Shown piece after piece: positions 10,149 through 19,463 of a DNA stretch of 64,000 nt; position 1 is the first letter of the stretch, and each line of letters begins with the position of its first letter. Below the pieces are notes generated by a model that saw only the letters and a program-made list of their open reading frames with translations, was not told where the DNA came from and searched no databases. The stretch is from Pseudomonas nitroreducens TX1 (GTDB lineage Bacteria > Pseudomonadota > Gammaproteobacteria > Pseudomonadales > Pseudomonadaceae). The stretch is taken from NCBI RefSeq assembly GCF_000313755.1, contig NZ_AMZB01000128.1:98965-162964 (forward strand), written 5' to 3'. A program made the translations under genes and the position numbers.

Positions 10149-12428
10149 ATGCTCAACACGCTGCGTAAGATCGTCCAGGAAGTGAACTCCGCCAAGGACC
10201 TCAAGGCGGCGCTGGGCATCATCGTGCAGCGCGTGAAGGAGGCGATGGGCACCCAGGTGTGCTCGGTCTACCTGCTGGACCCGGAGAGCAACCGCTTCGT
10301 GCTGATGGCCACCGAGGGCCTGAACAAGCGCTCCATCGGAAAGGTCAGCATGGCACCCAACGAGGGCCTGGTCGGCCTGGTCGGCACCCGCGAGGAGCCG
10401 CTGAACCTCGAGAACGCCTCCGAACACCCCCGTTACCGCTACTTCGCCGAGACCGGCGAGGAACGCTACGCCTCCTTCCTCGGCGCGCCGATCATCCACC
10501 ACCGCCGGGTGATGGGCGTTCTGGTCGTGCAGCAGAAGGAAAAGCGCCAGTTCGACGAGGGCGAGGAAGCCTTCCTCGTCACTATGAGCGCGCAGCTCGC
10601 CGGTGTTATCGCCCACGCCGAAGCCACCGGCTCGATCCGCGGCCTGGGCAAGATGGGCAAGGGCATCAGCGAAGCCAAGTTCGTCGGCGTCCCCGGCGCG
10701 CCCGGCGTGGCCGTGGGCAAGGCCGTAGTGGTCCTGCCGCCGGCCGATCTCGAAGTGGTCCCGGACAAACCCATCGACGATGTCGAGGCCGAGGTCGAGC
10801 GCTTCAAGCAGGCGCTGGAATCGGTCCGCGAAGACATGCGCAACCTCTCCAGCAAGCTGGCCACCCAGCTGCGCAAGGAAGAGAGGGCGCTGTTCGACGT
10901 CTACCTGATGATGCTCGACGACGCTTCCATCGGCCTCGAAGTCAAACGCATCATCCGCACCGGCCAGTGGGCACAGGGCGCCCTGCGCCAGGTGGTCATG
11001 GAGCACGTGCAGCGCTTCGAACTGATGGACGACGCCTACCTGCGCGAGCGCGCATCGGACGTCAAGGATATCGGCCGGCGCATCCTGGCCTACCTCCAGG
11101 AAGAGCGTAAGCAGTCGCTGACCTACCCCGACCAGACCATCATCGTCAGCGAGGAGCTGTCGCCGGCCATGCTCGGCGAGGTGCCCGAAGGCAAGCTGGT
11201 GGGCCTGATCTCGGTGCTCGGCTCGGGCAACTCCCACGTCGCCATCCTCGCCCGCGCCATGGGTATCCCCACGGTGATGGGCGCGGTCGACCTGCCGTAT
11301 TCCAAGGTCGACGGCATCGACCTGATCGTCGACGGCTACCACGGCGAGATCTATACCAACCCCTCGCCGCAGCTGGTCAAGCAGTACGGCGAAGTGGTCG
11401 CCGAAGAGAAGGAACTGAGCAAGGGCCTGGCCGCGCTGCGCGAGCTGCCCTGCGAGACGCTGGACGGCCATCGCATGCCGCTGTGGGTCAACACCGGCCT
11501 GCTGGCGGACGTGGCGCGCGCCCAGGAGCGCGGCGCCGAGGGTGTCGGGCTGTACCGCACCGAAGTGCCGTTCATGATCAACGACCGCTTCCCCAGCGAG
11601 AAGGAACAGCTCGCCATCTACCGCGAGCAACTCTCCGCCTTCCATCCGCTGCCGGTGACCATGCGCACCCTGGACATCGGCGGCGACAAGGCGCTGTCCT
11701 ACTTCCCGATCAAGGAAGACAACCCCTTCCTCGGCTGGCGCGGTATCCGCGTCACCCTTGACCACCCGGAAATCTTCCTGGTGCAGACCCGCGCCATGCT
11801 CAAGGCCAGTGAAGGCCTGGACAACCTGCGCATCCTGCTGCCGATGATCTCCGGCACCCACGAGCTGGAAGAGGCGCTGCACCTGATCCACCGCGCCTGG
11901 GGCGAGGTGCGCGACGAAGGCGTCGACATCCCCATGCCGCCGATCGGCATGATGGTGGAAATCCCCGCGGCCGTGTACCAGACCCGCGAACTGGCGCGCC
12001 AGGTGGACTTCCTCTCGGTCGGCTCCAACGACCTGACCCAGTACCTGCTGGCGGTGGACCGCAACAACCCGCGCGTCGCCGATCTCTACGACTACCTGCA
12101 CCCGGCCGTGCTGCAGGCGCTGAAGAAGGTAGTCGACGACTCCCACGCCGAAGGCAAGCCGGTGAGCATTTGCGGAGAAATGGCCGGTGATCCCGCCGCC
12201 GCCGTGCTGTTGATGGCCATGGGCTTCGATTCCCTGTCGATGAACGCCACCAACTTGCCTAAGGTTAAATGGCTGCTGCGCCAGATGACCTTGTCCAAGG
12301 CTCGCGAACTGCTCGGCCAACTGATGACCTTCGACAACCCGCAGGTCATCCACAGTTCGCTGCACCTGGCTCTGCGCAACCTGGGGCTGGGCCGTGTGAT
12401 CAACCCGGCGGCGACCATCCAGGCCTGA
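10149..12428 (+). CDS. ptsP: PtsP, GAF-domain phosphoenolpyruvate phosphotransferase (EI-Ntr)
   Basis: The 759-aa enzyme I paralogue starts the nitrogen phosphotransferase relay (PtsP to PtsO to PtsN). An N-terminal GAF domain (about residues 1-150) senses nitrogen status, chiefly glutamine in studied relatives. The EI core follows, with the phospho-acceptor H363 in GSGNSHVAILARAMG, the PEP-binding region (GVGLYRTEVPFM, MRTLDIGGDK) and the C-terminal catalytic cysteine in SICGEMAGDP. The length equals that of P. aeruginosa PtsP. The start is ATG 10149, with AAGGAG at 10128-10133. The phosphorelay influences carbon storage, quorum-sensing output and potassium transport in pseudomonads. Confidence 0.97.
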   Translation: MLNTLRKIVQEVNSAKDLKAALGIIVQRVKEAMGTQVCSVYLLDPESNRFVLMATEGLNKRSIGKVSMAPNEGLVGLVGTREEPLNLENASEHPRYRYFAETGEERYASFLGAPIIHHRRVMGVLVVQQKEKRQFDEGEEAFLVTMSAQLAGVIAHAEATGSIRGLGKMGKGISEAKFVGVPGAPGVAVGKAVVVLPPADLEVVPDKPIDDVEAEVERFKQALESVREDMRNLSSKLATQLRKEERALFDVYLMMLDDASIGLEVKRIIRTGQWAQGALRQVVMEHVQRFELMDDAYLRERASDVKDIGRRILAYLQEERKQSLTYPDQTIIVSEELSPAMLGEVPEGKLVGLISVLGSGNSHVAILARAMGIPTVMGAVDLPYSKVDGIDLIVDGYHGEIYTNPSPQLVKQYGEVVAEEKELSKGLAALRELPCETLDGHRMPLWVNTGLLADVARAQERGAEGVGLYRTEVPFMINDRFPSEKEQLAIYREQLSAFHPLPVTMRTLDIGGDKALSYFPIKEDNPFLGWRGIRVTLDHPEIFLVQTRAMLKASEGLDNLRILLPMISGTHELEEALHLIHRAWGEVRDEGVDIPMPPIGMMVEIPAAVYQTRELARQVDFLSVGSNDLTQYLLAVDRNNPRVADLYDYLHPAVLQALKKVVDDSHAEGKPVSICGEMAGDPAAAVLLMAMGFDSLSMNATNLPKVKWLLRQMTLSKARELLGQLMTFDNPQVIHSSLHLALRNLGLGRVINPAATIQA

Positions 12429-12526
12429 CGCTGCAGCAGCCCTTGGCGAAAGACCCCTGACGGATACGTGCATCACTGCAGGGCGGACGAAGAAACAAGG
12501 CTGGAAGACCGGCCGGGACGCAGCTT

Positions 12527-13552
12527 ATGGAAAAGCTCGACCAAAATCCCTGCACACAAGCCAGCGACAGCGCCCGTACCCTGCGCTATGCCCTGAGCAT
12601 CGTCAGCGATGGCATCTGGGACTGGGACATCCGCACCAATCACGTCACCCGCAGTCCGAGCTGGTACGCCATGCTGGGCTATGACCCGGGCAGTCTTCCG
12701 GAAAATGTCATCACCTGGCACGAGATCATTCATCCCGATGATTTCGAACGGGTCATGTTCGCCTTCGATGCCTATGTGCAAGGTCGCAGCGGCGTCTACC
12801 GCGAGGAGTACCGCTGCCGCTGCCAGGATGGCAATTATCTGTGGGTCAGCGACCACGGGCGCTTCTTCGAATTCGACGCCGATGGCAAACCGACGCGGAT
12901 GATCGGCGCGCACCGCAACATCCATGAGCGCAAGCTCGCGGAGCTGGCATTGCAGGAAAAGAACCACGAACTGCACCAGCTCAACCTGAGCCTGGAGTAC
13001 CTGGTGCTGCAGCGCACCGAGGCCTTGCGCCAGGCCAACCAGGCGCTGGCCGAGCAGGCTGCCGTCGCCCAGCGCCTGGCCGAGATCGATCCGCTGACGC
13101 AGATCGCCAACCGTCGGCGCTTCGAGCAGCAGTTGCACGCCGAATGGCAGCGCCTGCAACGCCATGGCCATGGTTGCTCACTGATGATGTTCGACCTGGA
13201 CCACTTCAAGCGCATCAATGACAGTCTCGGCCATCAGGCCGGCGATCGCGTGCTGGTGGCGGTCGCCGAAGTGGTGCGGCGGCGCCTGCGCGAGGAGGAC
13301 TGCTTCGCCCGCTGGGGCGGCGAGGAATTCATCGTGCTGCTGCCGGAAACCCCCAGCGAAGCGGCGCGGGAGCTCGCCGAACGGCTGCGCCTGAGCCTGC
13401 GCCGGGCGGACGTTTCCCTGCCGACGCAACTCACCGCCAGCTTCTCTGTGACCCAGATGCAGCCCGGCGAAGACCTGATGGTGATGATGCGCCGGCTGGA
13501 TGACGCGCTGTACCGTGCCAAGCGCCAGCGCGACTGCATCGTCGTCTGCTAG
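12527..13552 (+). CDS. PAS-GGDEF diguanylate cyclase
   Basis: The 341-aa protein has no membrane segment. A PAS domain with PAC motif spans about residues 20-140 (SIVSDGIWDWDIRT, with EEYRCRCQDGNYLWVSDHGRF). A short coiled coil (about 137-180, LAELALQEKNHELHQLN) links it to a GGDEF domain (about 185-341). The active-site signature is GGEEF at 264-268, which is compatible with activity. An inhibitory I-site RxxD is present at R255/D258, five residues upstream, so product inhibition by c-di-GMP is expected. It should make c-di-GMP from two GTP in response to an unknown PAS signal. The gene follows ptsP by 98 bases, and its last four bases overlap the convergent NRDE gene. Confidence 0.93.
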   Translation: MEKLDQNPCTQASDSARTLRYALSIVSDGIWDWDIRTNHVTRSPSWYAMLGYDPGSLPENVITWHEIIHPDDFERVMFAFDAYVQGRSGVYREEYRCRCQDGNYLWVSDHGRFFEFDADGKPTRMIGAHRNIHERKLAELALQEKNHELHQLNLSLEYLVLQRTEALRQANQALAEQAAVAQRLAEIDPLTQIANRRRFEQQLHAEWQRLQRHGHGCSLMMFDLDHFKRINDSLGHQAGDRVLVAVAEVVRRRLREEDCFARWGGEEFIVLLPETPSEAARELAERLRLSLRRADVSLPTQLTASFSVTQMQPGEDLMVMMRRLDDALYRAKRQRDCIVVC

Positions 13553-14295
13553 AGGGTCAGGACAACCTCGCCCAGCCGCGCGCCGCTGGGGCCGAAACTG
13601 TGCTCCAGCATGTCGCGGCGGCCATCGGCGTGGACGATCAGCGCAGTGCTGGCGCGGGTGCCGTAGGTTGGGCTGGCGATGAACACGCTTGAGAGCAGGC
13701 GCTCGGTGGCCAGGCCGACGCCGGTTTCCGGCAGCTCCGCATCATCGGGCTGGCGGTTGTCTGCCAGCAATCCGACCAGTGTGCGGGTGTCAGGCCTGTC
13801 GAGCGCGGCTTCCAGCGCATTGCGCGCACGGGTCAGCTTGGGCCAGGGGGTGTTCAGCGCGGCATTGGACAGCCCGTGCACACCCGGCGCCACTGCCACC
13901 GGCGGACCGACGCGCGGGTTGAAGTAGCAGAGTTGCGCACGGTCGCCTACCAGCAGGTTGAAGCCGCTGTAGTCCGAAGCGCGGCGGGCGACCTGCTGCA
14001 GGTACTCCAGCGGTGATTGGCGGCCCTGCAGGTAAGCCGCCACCAGCTCGCCGCGGGAGCGCGGGCCCAGCGGTTGGCCGGGGTCGCGCACGTTGGTCAG
14101 GGCGGCGAAGCGGCCATCCGGCGCCACGCCCAGCCAGGTGCCGCCGGCCTCCAGGTCACGGCCGGCGTAAAGGCCGGGATATTCTTCCCAGGCCGCCAGC
14201 GGCAAGGCCGGGCGGGCGTAGAATTCATCGCGGTTGGCCGCGACGATCAGGGGCGTGGCGTGGCCGGGACGCCAGGCGAAGACGATCAGGCACAT
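13549..14295 (-). CDS. NRDE (TANGO2-like) family protein
   Basis: The 248-aa protein begins MCLIVFAWRPG and carries the defining NRDE motif in VAANRDEFYARP near residue 20. GGTWLGVAPDGRFAALTNVRDP and YSGFNLLVGD follow, and the C-terminal half fits the family. The N-terminal Met-Cys is conserved and resembles the catalytic Cys of N-terminal nucleophile (Ntn) hydrolases, so a hydrolase activity is plausible. Eukaryotic TANGO2 relatives have been linked to heme or lipid handling. The exact activity is unknown. The gene is convergent with the diguanylate cyclase and divergent from the TSUP permease gene. Confidence 0.88.
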   Translation of the reverse strand: MCLIVFAWRPGHATPLIVAANRDEFYARPALPLAAWEEYPGLYAGRDLEAGGTWLGVAPDGRFAALTNVRDPGQPLGPRSRGELVAAYLQGRQSPLEYLQQVARRASDYSGFNLLVGDRAQLCYFNPRVGPPVAVAPGVHGLSNAALNTPWPKLTRARNALEAALDRPDTRTLVGLLADNRQPDDAELPETGVGLATERLLSSVFIASPTYGTRASTALIVHADGRRDMLEHSFGPSGARLGEVVLTL

Positions 14296-14409
14296 GGGGC
14301 GAACTCCGTAGTGTGCCGGCAGTCTATCAACATCCGCCGAAGACCCGGAGTGGCTGGAGCGCCCCGGAGCCTTCGGCTACCATGCCCGCTTTATTGGCCG
14401 AGGTTGCCC

Positions 14410-15192
14410 ATGGAGTTCGTGCTCTACCTGGTGCTTGGCGCCTGCGCTGGCGTGCTCGCCGGCCTGTTTGGCGTCGGCGGCGGGTTGATTATCGTCCCGG
14501 CGCTGGTGTTCAGTTTTACTGCCCATGGCTTTTCACCCGATGTGCTGACCCAGATGGCGGTGGGCACTTCGCTGGCAACCATCATCTTCACCTCGATCAA
14601 CTCGATCCGCGAACATCACCGCCGGGGCGCCGTGCTCTGGCCGGTATTTGCCTGGATGACCGTCGGCATTCTGGTCGGCGGCGCGCTGGGTGCTGTCACT
14701 GCGTCGAAGATCCAGGGGCCGGTGCTGCAGAAAATCATCGGCAGCTTCGCCATCCTGGTGTCGATCCAGATGGCGCTGGGCCTGCAGCCCCGGGGCGAAC
14801 GAGGGCTGCCCGGGCGGTTCGGCATGGGTGTTGCTGGCGGTGTGGTGGGCTGGGCGTCGGCGATCTTCGGCATCGGCGGCGGCTCGCTGACCGTGCCTTT
14901 CCTGTCCTGGCGGGGCGTCTCCATGCAACAGGCGGTTGCGACTTCCTCGGCGTGCGGCCTGCCGATTGCCATCGCCGGCGCGATATCCTTCGTCGCGGTC
15001 GGCTGGCACAACGAAAAACTGCCGGAGCTGAGCCTGGGTTTCGTCTACCTCCCGGCACTGGTGGGCATTGCCGTCACCAGCATGTTCTTTGCCCGCATCG
15101 GGGCGCGGCTGGCGCATCGCCTGCCGGCGAAAGTCCTGAAGCGTTTGTTCGCCCTGCTGCTGTTCAGCGTGGGCTTGAGTTTCCTGATCTGA
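14410..15192 (+). CDS. TSUP family (TauE/SafE) membrane permease
   Basis: The 260-aa protein has about eight membrane segments and two related halves. Each half carries the TSUP glycine signature: GLFGVGGGLIIVPAL near residue 18 and IFGIGGGSLTVPFL near residue 155. Members export or import sulfur-containing or organic anions such as sulfite, sulfoacetate or taurine. The substrate here is unknown. The start at ATG 14410 puts the first helix at the N-terminus. lgt follows 19 bases downstream on the same strand. This permease-lgt linkage is common in pseudomonads and probably only positional. Confidence 0.92.
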   Translation: MEFVLYLVLGACAGVLAGLFGVGGGLIIVPALVFSFTAHGFSPDVLTQMAVGTSLATIIFTSINSIREHHRRGAVLWPVFAWMTVGILVGGALGAVTASKIQGPVLQKIIGSFAILVSIQMALGLQPRGERGLPGRFGMGVAGGVVGWASAIFGIGGGSLTVPFLSWRGVSMQQAVATSSACGLPIAIAGAISFVAVGWHNEKLPELSLGFVYLPALVGIAVTSMFFARIGARLAHRLPAKVLKRLFALLLFSVGLSFLI

Positions 15193-15211
15193 TTCCTGCT
15201 AGGAGAAGCGG

Positions 15212-16012
15212 ATGCTGCCTTATCCACAGATCGACCCGGTTGCCTTGTCGCTCGGGCCGCTGAAAATCCACTGGTACGGCCTGATGTACCTGATTGGCAT
15301 CGGCGGCGCCTGGCTGCTGGCGTCGCGCAGGCTGAAGGACTTCGACCCGACCTGGACCAAGGAGAAGCTCTCCGACCTGGTGTTCTGGGTGGCCTGCGGC
15401 GTGGTCCTGGGCGGTCGCCTGGGCTACGTGCTGTTCTACAACCTGGACGAGTACATCGCCAATCCGACGCTGATCTTCGAGGTCTGGAAGGGCGGCATGT
15501 CCTTCCACGGTGGCCTGATCGGCGTGATGCTGGCCACCTGGTGGTTCGGCAAGCGCAACAACAAGAGCTTCTTCCAGCTGATGGACCTGATCGCGCCGCT
15601 GGTGCCGATCGGCCTGGGCGCCGGGCGCATTGGCAACTTCATCAACGGCGAGCTGTGGGGCAAGGTGTCCGACGTGCCCTGGGCGATGGTCTTCCCCACC
15701 GGCGGCCCGGAGCCGCGCCACCCATCGCAGCTGTACCAGTTCGCGCTGGAAGGCGTGGCGCTGTTCGTGGTGCTCTGGCTGTTCACTCGCAAGCCACGCC
15801 CGACGGCCTCGGTGTCCGGCCTGTTCGTGCTGTGCTACGGCATCTTCCGCTTCATTGTCGAGTTCGTCCGCGTGCCGGATGCCCAGTTGGGCTACCTGGC
15901 GTGGGGCTGGCTGACCATGGGCCAGGTGCTGTGCGTGCCGATGGTGCTGGGCGGTATCGGGCTGATGGTCTGGGCCTACCGCCGCGCCCCGGCGCAGCCG
16001 GCCGCGAGCTGA
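15212..16012 (+). CDS. lgt: Prolipoprotein diacylglyceryl transferase Lgt
   Basis: The 266-aa inner-membrane enzyme transfers diacylglycerol from phosphatidylglycerol to the lipobox cysteine of prolipoproteins, the first step of lipoprotein maturation. Recognisable elements are [11 protein letters not shown] in the first helix, [10 protein letters not shown] with the essential His near residue 97, and the Lgt signature [14 protein letters not shown] with its conserved Arg, Asn and Glu near 137-149. About seven membrane segments are predicted. AGGAG lies just upstream of ATG 15212. thyA usually follows lgt in pseudomonads. Here a strong terminator and an unrelated NfeD/SPFH pair follow instead. 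Confidence 0.97.
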   Translation: MLPYPQIDPVALSLGPLKIHWYGLMYLIGIGGAWLLASRRLKDFDPTWTKEKLSDLVFWVACGVVLGGRLGYVLFYNLDEYIANPTLIFEVWKGGMSFHGGLIGVMLATWWFGKRNNKSFFQLMDLIAPLVPIGLGAGRIGNFINGELWGKVSDVPWAMVFPTGGPEPRHPSQLYQFALEGVALFVVLWLFTRKPRPTASVSGLFVLCYGIFRFIVEFVRVPDAQLGYLAWGWLTMGQVLCVPMVLGGIGLMVWAYRRAPAQPAAS

Positions 16013-16025
16013 GCATCGCCTGAAT

Positions 16026-16056
16026 GAAAAAGCCCGCCGATTGGCGGGCTTTTTCA
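16026..16056 (+). terminator. Rho-independent terminator after lgt
   Basis: A perfect 8-bp stem (AGCCCGCC / GGCGGGCT) with a GATT loop has A-tract and T-tract flanks. It lies 13 bases after the lgt stop codon and can act in both directions. Confidence 0.9.
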
Positions 16057-16063
16057 TGGTTTT

Positions 16064-16087
16064 TGTAGGAGCGAGCTCGCTCCTACA
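16064..16087. repeat. Perfect 24-bp REP-type palindrome
   Basis: A perfect palindrome with half-site TGTAGGAGCGAG is the fully symmetric form of the REP family that recurs at 31720, 31838, 37371, 51696 and 51735. It sits between lgt and the 3' end of the NfeD gene. REP elements in pseudomonads are dispersed by RAYT transposases. No RAYT gene lies in this window. Confidence 0.85.
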
Positions 16088-16096
16088 GATTCCGTG

Positions 16097-16543
16097 TCAG
16101 ACGGGCTCGACGATCAGCAGCACGCCATCCTGCCTGGTTACGCGCACCGGCGCGCCTGCCGGCAAATCCGGCCCGCTGACCAGCCAGACGCTGTCGCCGA
16201 CGCGAATCTTGCCGCGACCGCCGACGATGGCGTCGTGCAGGGCGAACTGCCGGCCGACCAGCTCGCTGCCGCGGCGGTTGAGGCTGGAGGGGACGGCCTG
16301 GCGCTTGTTGAGGCGCTGATGGTTCCACCAGTACAGCGCGGTGAGGATCGCCAGCACGCCGAAGGCCAGGCACTGCCAGACCCAGTCCAGACCCGGCACG
16401 AGGAAGGAGAGCACGCCGGTCAGCGCGGCGGCGATACCGATCCACAGCAGGTAGCCGCCGGCGCCGAAGATTTCCAGGATCAGCAGGACGATGCCCAGGC
16501 CCAGCCAGTCCCAGAAGCCGAGGTTCTGGAGAAAGGCGCCCAT
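16097..16543 (-). CDS. NfeD-family membrane protein
   Basis: The 148-aa protein has an N-terminal membrane region with about three helices (residues 8-75, GLGIVLLILEIFGAGGYLLWIG onward) and a C-terminal OB-fold domain (about 90-148, LVGRQFALHDAIVGGRGKIRVGDSVW). This is the short NfeD type (YbbK partner). NfeD proteins pair with SPFH proteins and are thought to cap or anchor their assemblies. Its ATG overlaps the stop codon of the upstream SPFH gene by one base (TGATG), which indicates translational coupling. Confidence 0.9.
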   Translation of the reverse strand: MGAFLQNLGFWDWLGLGIVLLILEIFGAGGYLLWIGIAAALTGVLSFLVPGLDWVWQCLAFGVLAILTALYWWNHQRLNKRQAVPSSLNRRGSELVGRQFALHDAIVGGRGKIRVGDSVWLVSGPDLPAGAPVRVTRQDGVLLIVEPV

Positions 16544-17469
16544 CAGCTACGGCCCTTGGTGTCGCCGAAGGTGGCCTTGACGATCTCGCCGATGCCGCCG
16601 ACCGCGCCGATCACCTGGCTGGCTTCCAGCGGCATCAGCACGATCTTGCTGTTGTTGGAGCTGGCCAGTTGGCCGAGGGCGTCGACGTACTTCTGTGCGA
16701 CGAAGTAGTTGATCGCCTGCACGTTGCCGCTGGCGATGGCTTCGGAGACCACCTGGGTCGCCTTGGCTTCGGCCTCGGCCTGGCGCTCGCGGGCTTCGGA
16801 TTCGAGGAAAGCCGACTGGCGCAGGCCCTCGGCTTCGAGGATCTGTGCCTGCTTCTTGCCCTCGGCGGTGAGGATTTCAGCGGCGCGGCGGCCTTCGGCT
16901 TCGAGGATCTGCGCACGCTTCAAGCGCTCGGCCTTCATCTGGCTGGCCATGGCTTCCACCAGGTCGGCCGGCGGGCTGATGTCCTTGATCTCGATGCGGG
17001 TGACCTTCAGGCCCCAGGGCGCAGTGGCCTCGTCGACGGTGCGCAGCAGGCGTTCGTTGATCGCGTCGCGCTGGCTGAGCATGTGGTCCAGCTCCATGGA
17101 GCCGAGCACGGTGCGGATGTTGGTCATCACCAGGTTGCGCACGGCGTTTTCCAGCCCGCTCACTTCGTAGGCCGCCTGCGCCGCGTCGACCACCTGGAAG
17201 AAGCACACGGCGTCGATCTGCACGATGGCGTTGTCGGCGCTGATGGCCTCCTGCGGCGGCACGTCGAGCACGCGCTCCATCATGTTGATCTTCTGGCCGA
17301 CGCGGTCCACCACCGGGATGATGATGCTCAGGCCCGGCTTCAGGGTGACGGTGTAGCGGCCGAAGCGCTCGATGGTCCATTCGTAGCCCTGGGGCACGAC
17401 CTTGAACCCCATGAGGACGATAACGATGGCGAGAATGACGAAGAGCAGGGCGACGCTGCCGATTTCCAT
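16543..17469 (-). CDS. SPFH/stomatin-like membrane scaffold protein (QmcA type)
   Basis: The 308-aa protein has an N-terminal membrane anchor (residues 5-24) followed by the SPFH/Band-7 domain (about 25-190; [59 protein letters not shown]). A long Ala/Glu-rich coiled coil (about 195-260) carries repeats of [11 protein letters not shown] units and drives oligomerisation. This matches QmcA/YbbK-type stomatins, which form large membrane assemblies affecting FtsH proteolysis and membrane domains. The start is ATG 17469, with AAGGAG about 7 bases upstream. It forms an operon with the overlapping NfeD gene. Confidence 0.93.
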   Translation of the reverse strand: MEIGSVALLFVILAIVIVLMGFKVVPQGYEWTIERFGRYTVTLKPGLSIIIPVVDRVGQKINMMERVLDVPPQEAISADNAIVQIDAVCFFQVVDAAQAAYEVSGLENAVRNLVMTNIRTVLGSMELDHMLSQRDAINERLLRTVDEATAPWGLKVTRIEIKDISPPADLVEAMASQMKAERLKRAQILEAEGRRAAEILTAEGKKQAQILEAEGLRQSAFLESEARERQAEAEAKATQVVSEAIASGNVQAINYFVAQKYVDALGQLASSNNSKIVLMPLEASQVIGAVGGIGEIVKATFGDTKGRS

Positions 17470-17589
17470 GCAAAGGACTCCTTGTCTGGCGTGGATAGAG
17501 GAGCATCGAGTGTAACCGGCACGCCAGGCTGGCATGCAGGAAAGTGCAGCAGTCGCCTGGGGACTTTTCTCAAGCGACTGACGGGCGGC

Positions 17590-19374
17590 TTATTTCTGCT
17601 CGCTTTGCGGCGTCACCCTCAGCACTTCCTCGATGGTCGTCAGGCCGGCCGCGACCTTCTGCGCACCGGACAGCCGCAGGCTGCGCATGCCTTCCTTGAA
17701 GGCCTGGCGGCGCAGCGGGATGAGGTCGGTGTCGGCGGTGATCAGCTCCTTCAGCGATTCGCTCAGCAGCATGATCTCGTAGACCCCGGCGCGTCCCCGA
17801 TAGCCAGTGTCGCGGCACTCCAGGCAACCCACCGCCTGGTGCGCGCCGGTGGGCAGCGGGGCGTTCCACGGGCGGGTGACTTCCTGCCAGTCCTCCTCGC
17901 GCAGCTCCATCGGCGCCTTGCAGTGCGGGCACAGGGTACGCACCAGGCGCTGGGCCATGACACCGAGCACGGTGGCGCGGATCAGGTAATAGGGCACGCC
18001 CAGTTCCAGCAGGCGGGTGATGGCAGTGGGCGAGTCGTTGGTGTGCAGGGTGGACAGCACCAGGTGGCCGGTGAGCGCCGCCTGGATCGCCATCTCGGCG
18101 GTCTCCAGGTCACGGATCTCGCCGACCATGATGATGTCCGGGTCCTGGCGCAGCAGGGCACGCACGCCGCTGGCGAAGGTCAGGTCGATGTTGTGCTGCA
18201 CCTGCATCTGGTTGAACGAGGGCTCGATCATCTCGATCGGATCCTCGATGGTGCAGAGGTTCACCTCGTCGGTCGCCAGTTGTTTGAGCGTGGTGTAGAG
18301 CGTGGTGGTCTTGCCCGAACCCGTGGGGCCGGTGACGAGGATGATGCCGTTGGGCTGGCTGGTCATGCTCTCCCAGCGGCGCAGGTCGTCCGGGGAGAAG
18401 CCGAGTTGGTCGAAGGACTTGAGCAGTACCTCCGGGTCGAAGATGCGCATCACCATCTTCTCGCCGAAAGCCGTTGGCAGGGTCGACAGGCGCAGCTCCA
18501 CCTCGGCGCCTTCCGGGGTCTTGGTCTTCACCCGGCCGTCCTGCGGCTTGCGCTTCTCGGCAACGTTCATGCGGCCCAGGGATTTCAGGCGGCTGACCAC
18601 CGCCATGGTGACCTGCGGCGGAAACTGGTAGACGTTGTGCAGCACGCCGTCGATACGAAAGCGCACCGTGCCCTGCTCGCGGCGCGGCTCGATGTGGATG
18701 TCGCTGGCGCGCTGCTGGAAGGCGTACTGGAACAGCCAGTCGACGATGGTGACGATGTGCGCGTCGTTGGCATCGGGCTCCTGGTCGGTTGCGCCCAGGT
18801 TGAGCAACTGTTCGAAGTTGCCGACGCCGCTGATCTTCTGGTCCTTGGCGGTGGCGCCGCTGACCGATTTGGCCAGGCGGTAGAACTCCACGGTGAAGCG
18901 CTGGATGTCCACCGGGTTGGCCACCACGCGCTTGATCGGACGCTTGAGCACATGGGTGAGGTTGCTCTCCCAGGCGTGCACGAAGGGCTGCGCGCTGGCG
19001 ATGGTGACCTCGTCCGGGCTCACCGCCACCGCGAGGATCTGGTGGCGCTGGGCGAAGGCGTAGGACATCAGCGGCGTCAGTGCGGCGACGTCGATCTTCA
19101 GCGGGTCGATGCGCTGGTAAGGCTGGCCGGAGAAGTCCGCCAGCCAGTGCACCAGGGTCTCCAGGTCCAGCTTGCGCCCCGGCCGCTGGCGGTCTTCCAC
19201 TTGCTGCGCGGCAAGGAATTCCAGCGGGTGCTGCTGGTTCTTCACCGCGCTGCGGCGGATCGCCAGGCACTGTTCCGCGTCGTTCTGGTCGACGCGGCCC
19301 TGGGTGACCAGCTCGCGCAGGATATCGCCCAGGTCGAGCAGGCGATCCTGGGCGGATGGGGCAAAGACGGACAT
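17590..19374 (-). CDS. GspE/PilB-family secretion ATPase, isolated
   Basis: The 594-aa protein has an N-terminal MshEN/GspE-N region (about 10-165), a GspE N2-like segment (ASDIHIEPR at about 224) and the ATPase core. Walker A is GPTGSGKTT at 349-357. The Asp box is TIEDPIE, Walker B is DPDIIMVGEIRD, and the His box is TGHLVLSTLHTND. A CPHC and CLEC Cys-quartet zinc module follows near 440-480. All catalytic motifs look intact. Such ATPases power type II secretion or type IV pilus assembly, but no other gsp or pil assembly gene lies next to it. The start at ATG 19374, preceded by CAGGAG, gives the usual N-terminus. Confidence 0.9.
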   Translation of the reverse strand: MSVFAPSAQDRLLDLGDILRELVTQGRVDQNDAEQCLAIRRSAVKNQQHPLEFLAAQQVEDRQRPGRKLDLETLVHWLADFSGQPYQRIDPLKIDVAALTPLMSYAFAQRHQILAVAVSPDEVTIASAQPFVHAWESNLTHVLKRPIKRVVANPVDIQRFTVEFYRLAKSVSGATAKDQKISGVGNFEQLLNLGATDQEPDANDAHIVTIVDWLFQYAFQQRASDIHIEPRREQGTVRFRIDGVLHNVYQFPPQVTMAVVSRLKSLGRMNVAEKRKPQDGRVKTKTPEGAEVELRLSTLPTAFGEKMVMRIFDPEVLLKSFDQLGFSPDDLRRWESMTSQPNGIILVTGPTGSGKTTTLYTTLKQLATDEVNLCTIEDPIEMIEPSFNQMQVQHNIDLTFASGVRALLRQDPDIIMVGEIRDLETAEMAIQAALTGHLVLSTLHTNDSPTAITRLLELGVPYYLIRATVLGVMAQRLVRTLCPHCKAPMELREEDWQEVTRPWNAPLPTGAHQAVGCLECRDTGYRGRAGVYEIMLLSESLKELITADTDLIPLRRQAFKEGMRSLRLSGAQKVAAGLTTIEEVLRVTPQSEQK

Positions 19375-19463
19375 GCGGACTCCTGTTGGTCGTGGCGGGA
19401 GCGGCTTATCTGCAGAGCAAGCTCGCTCCTGCACAGAGCGGTGACGTGCCGCTCTACTGAAGG

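Noticed and set aside
10134..12476. A 780-codon open frame on the minus strand opposite ptsP
   Set aside because: Antisense artefact. ptsP is unambiguous, with the conserved phosphohistidine and the expected length.
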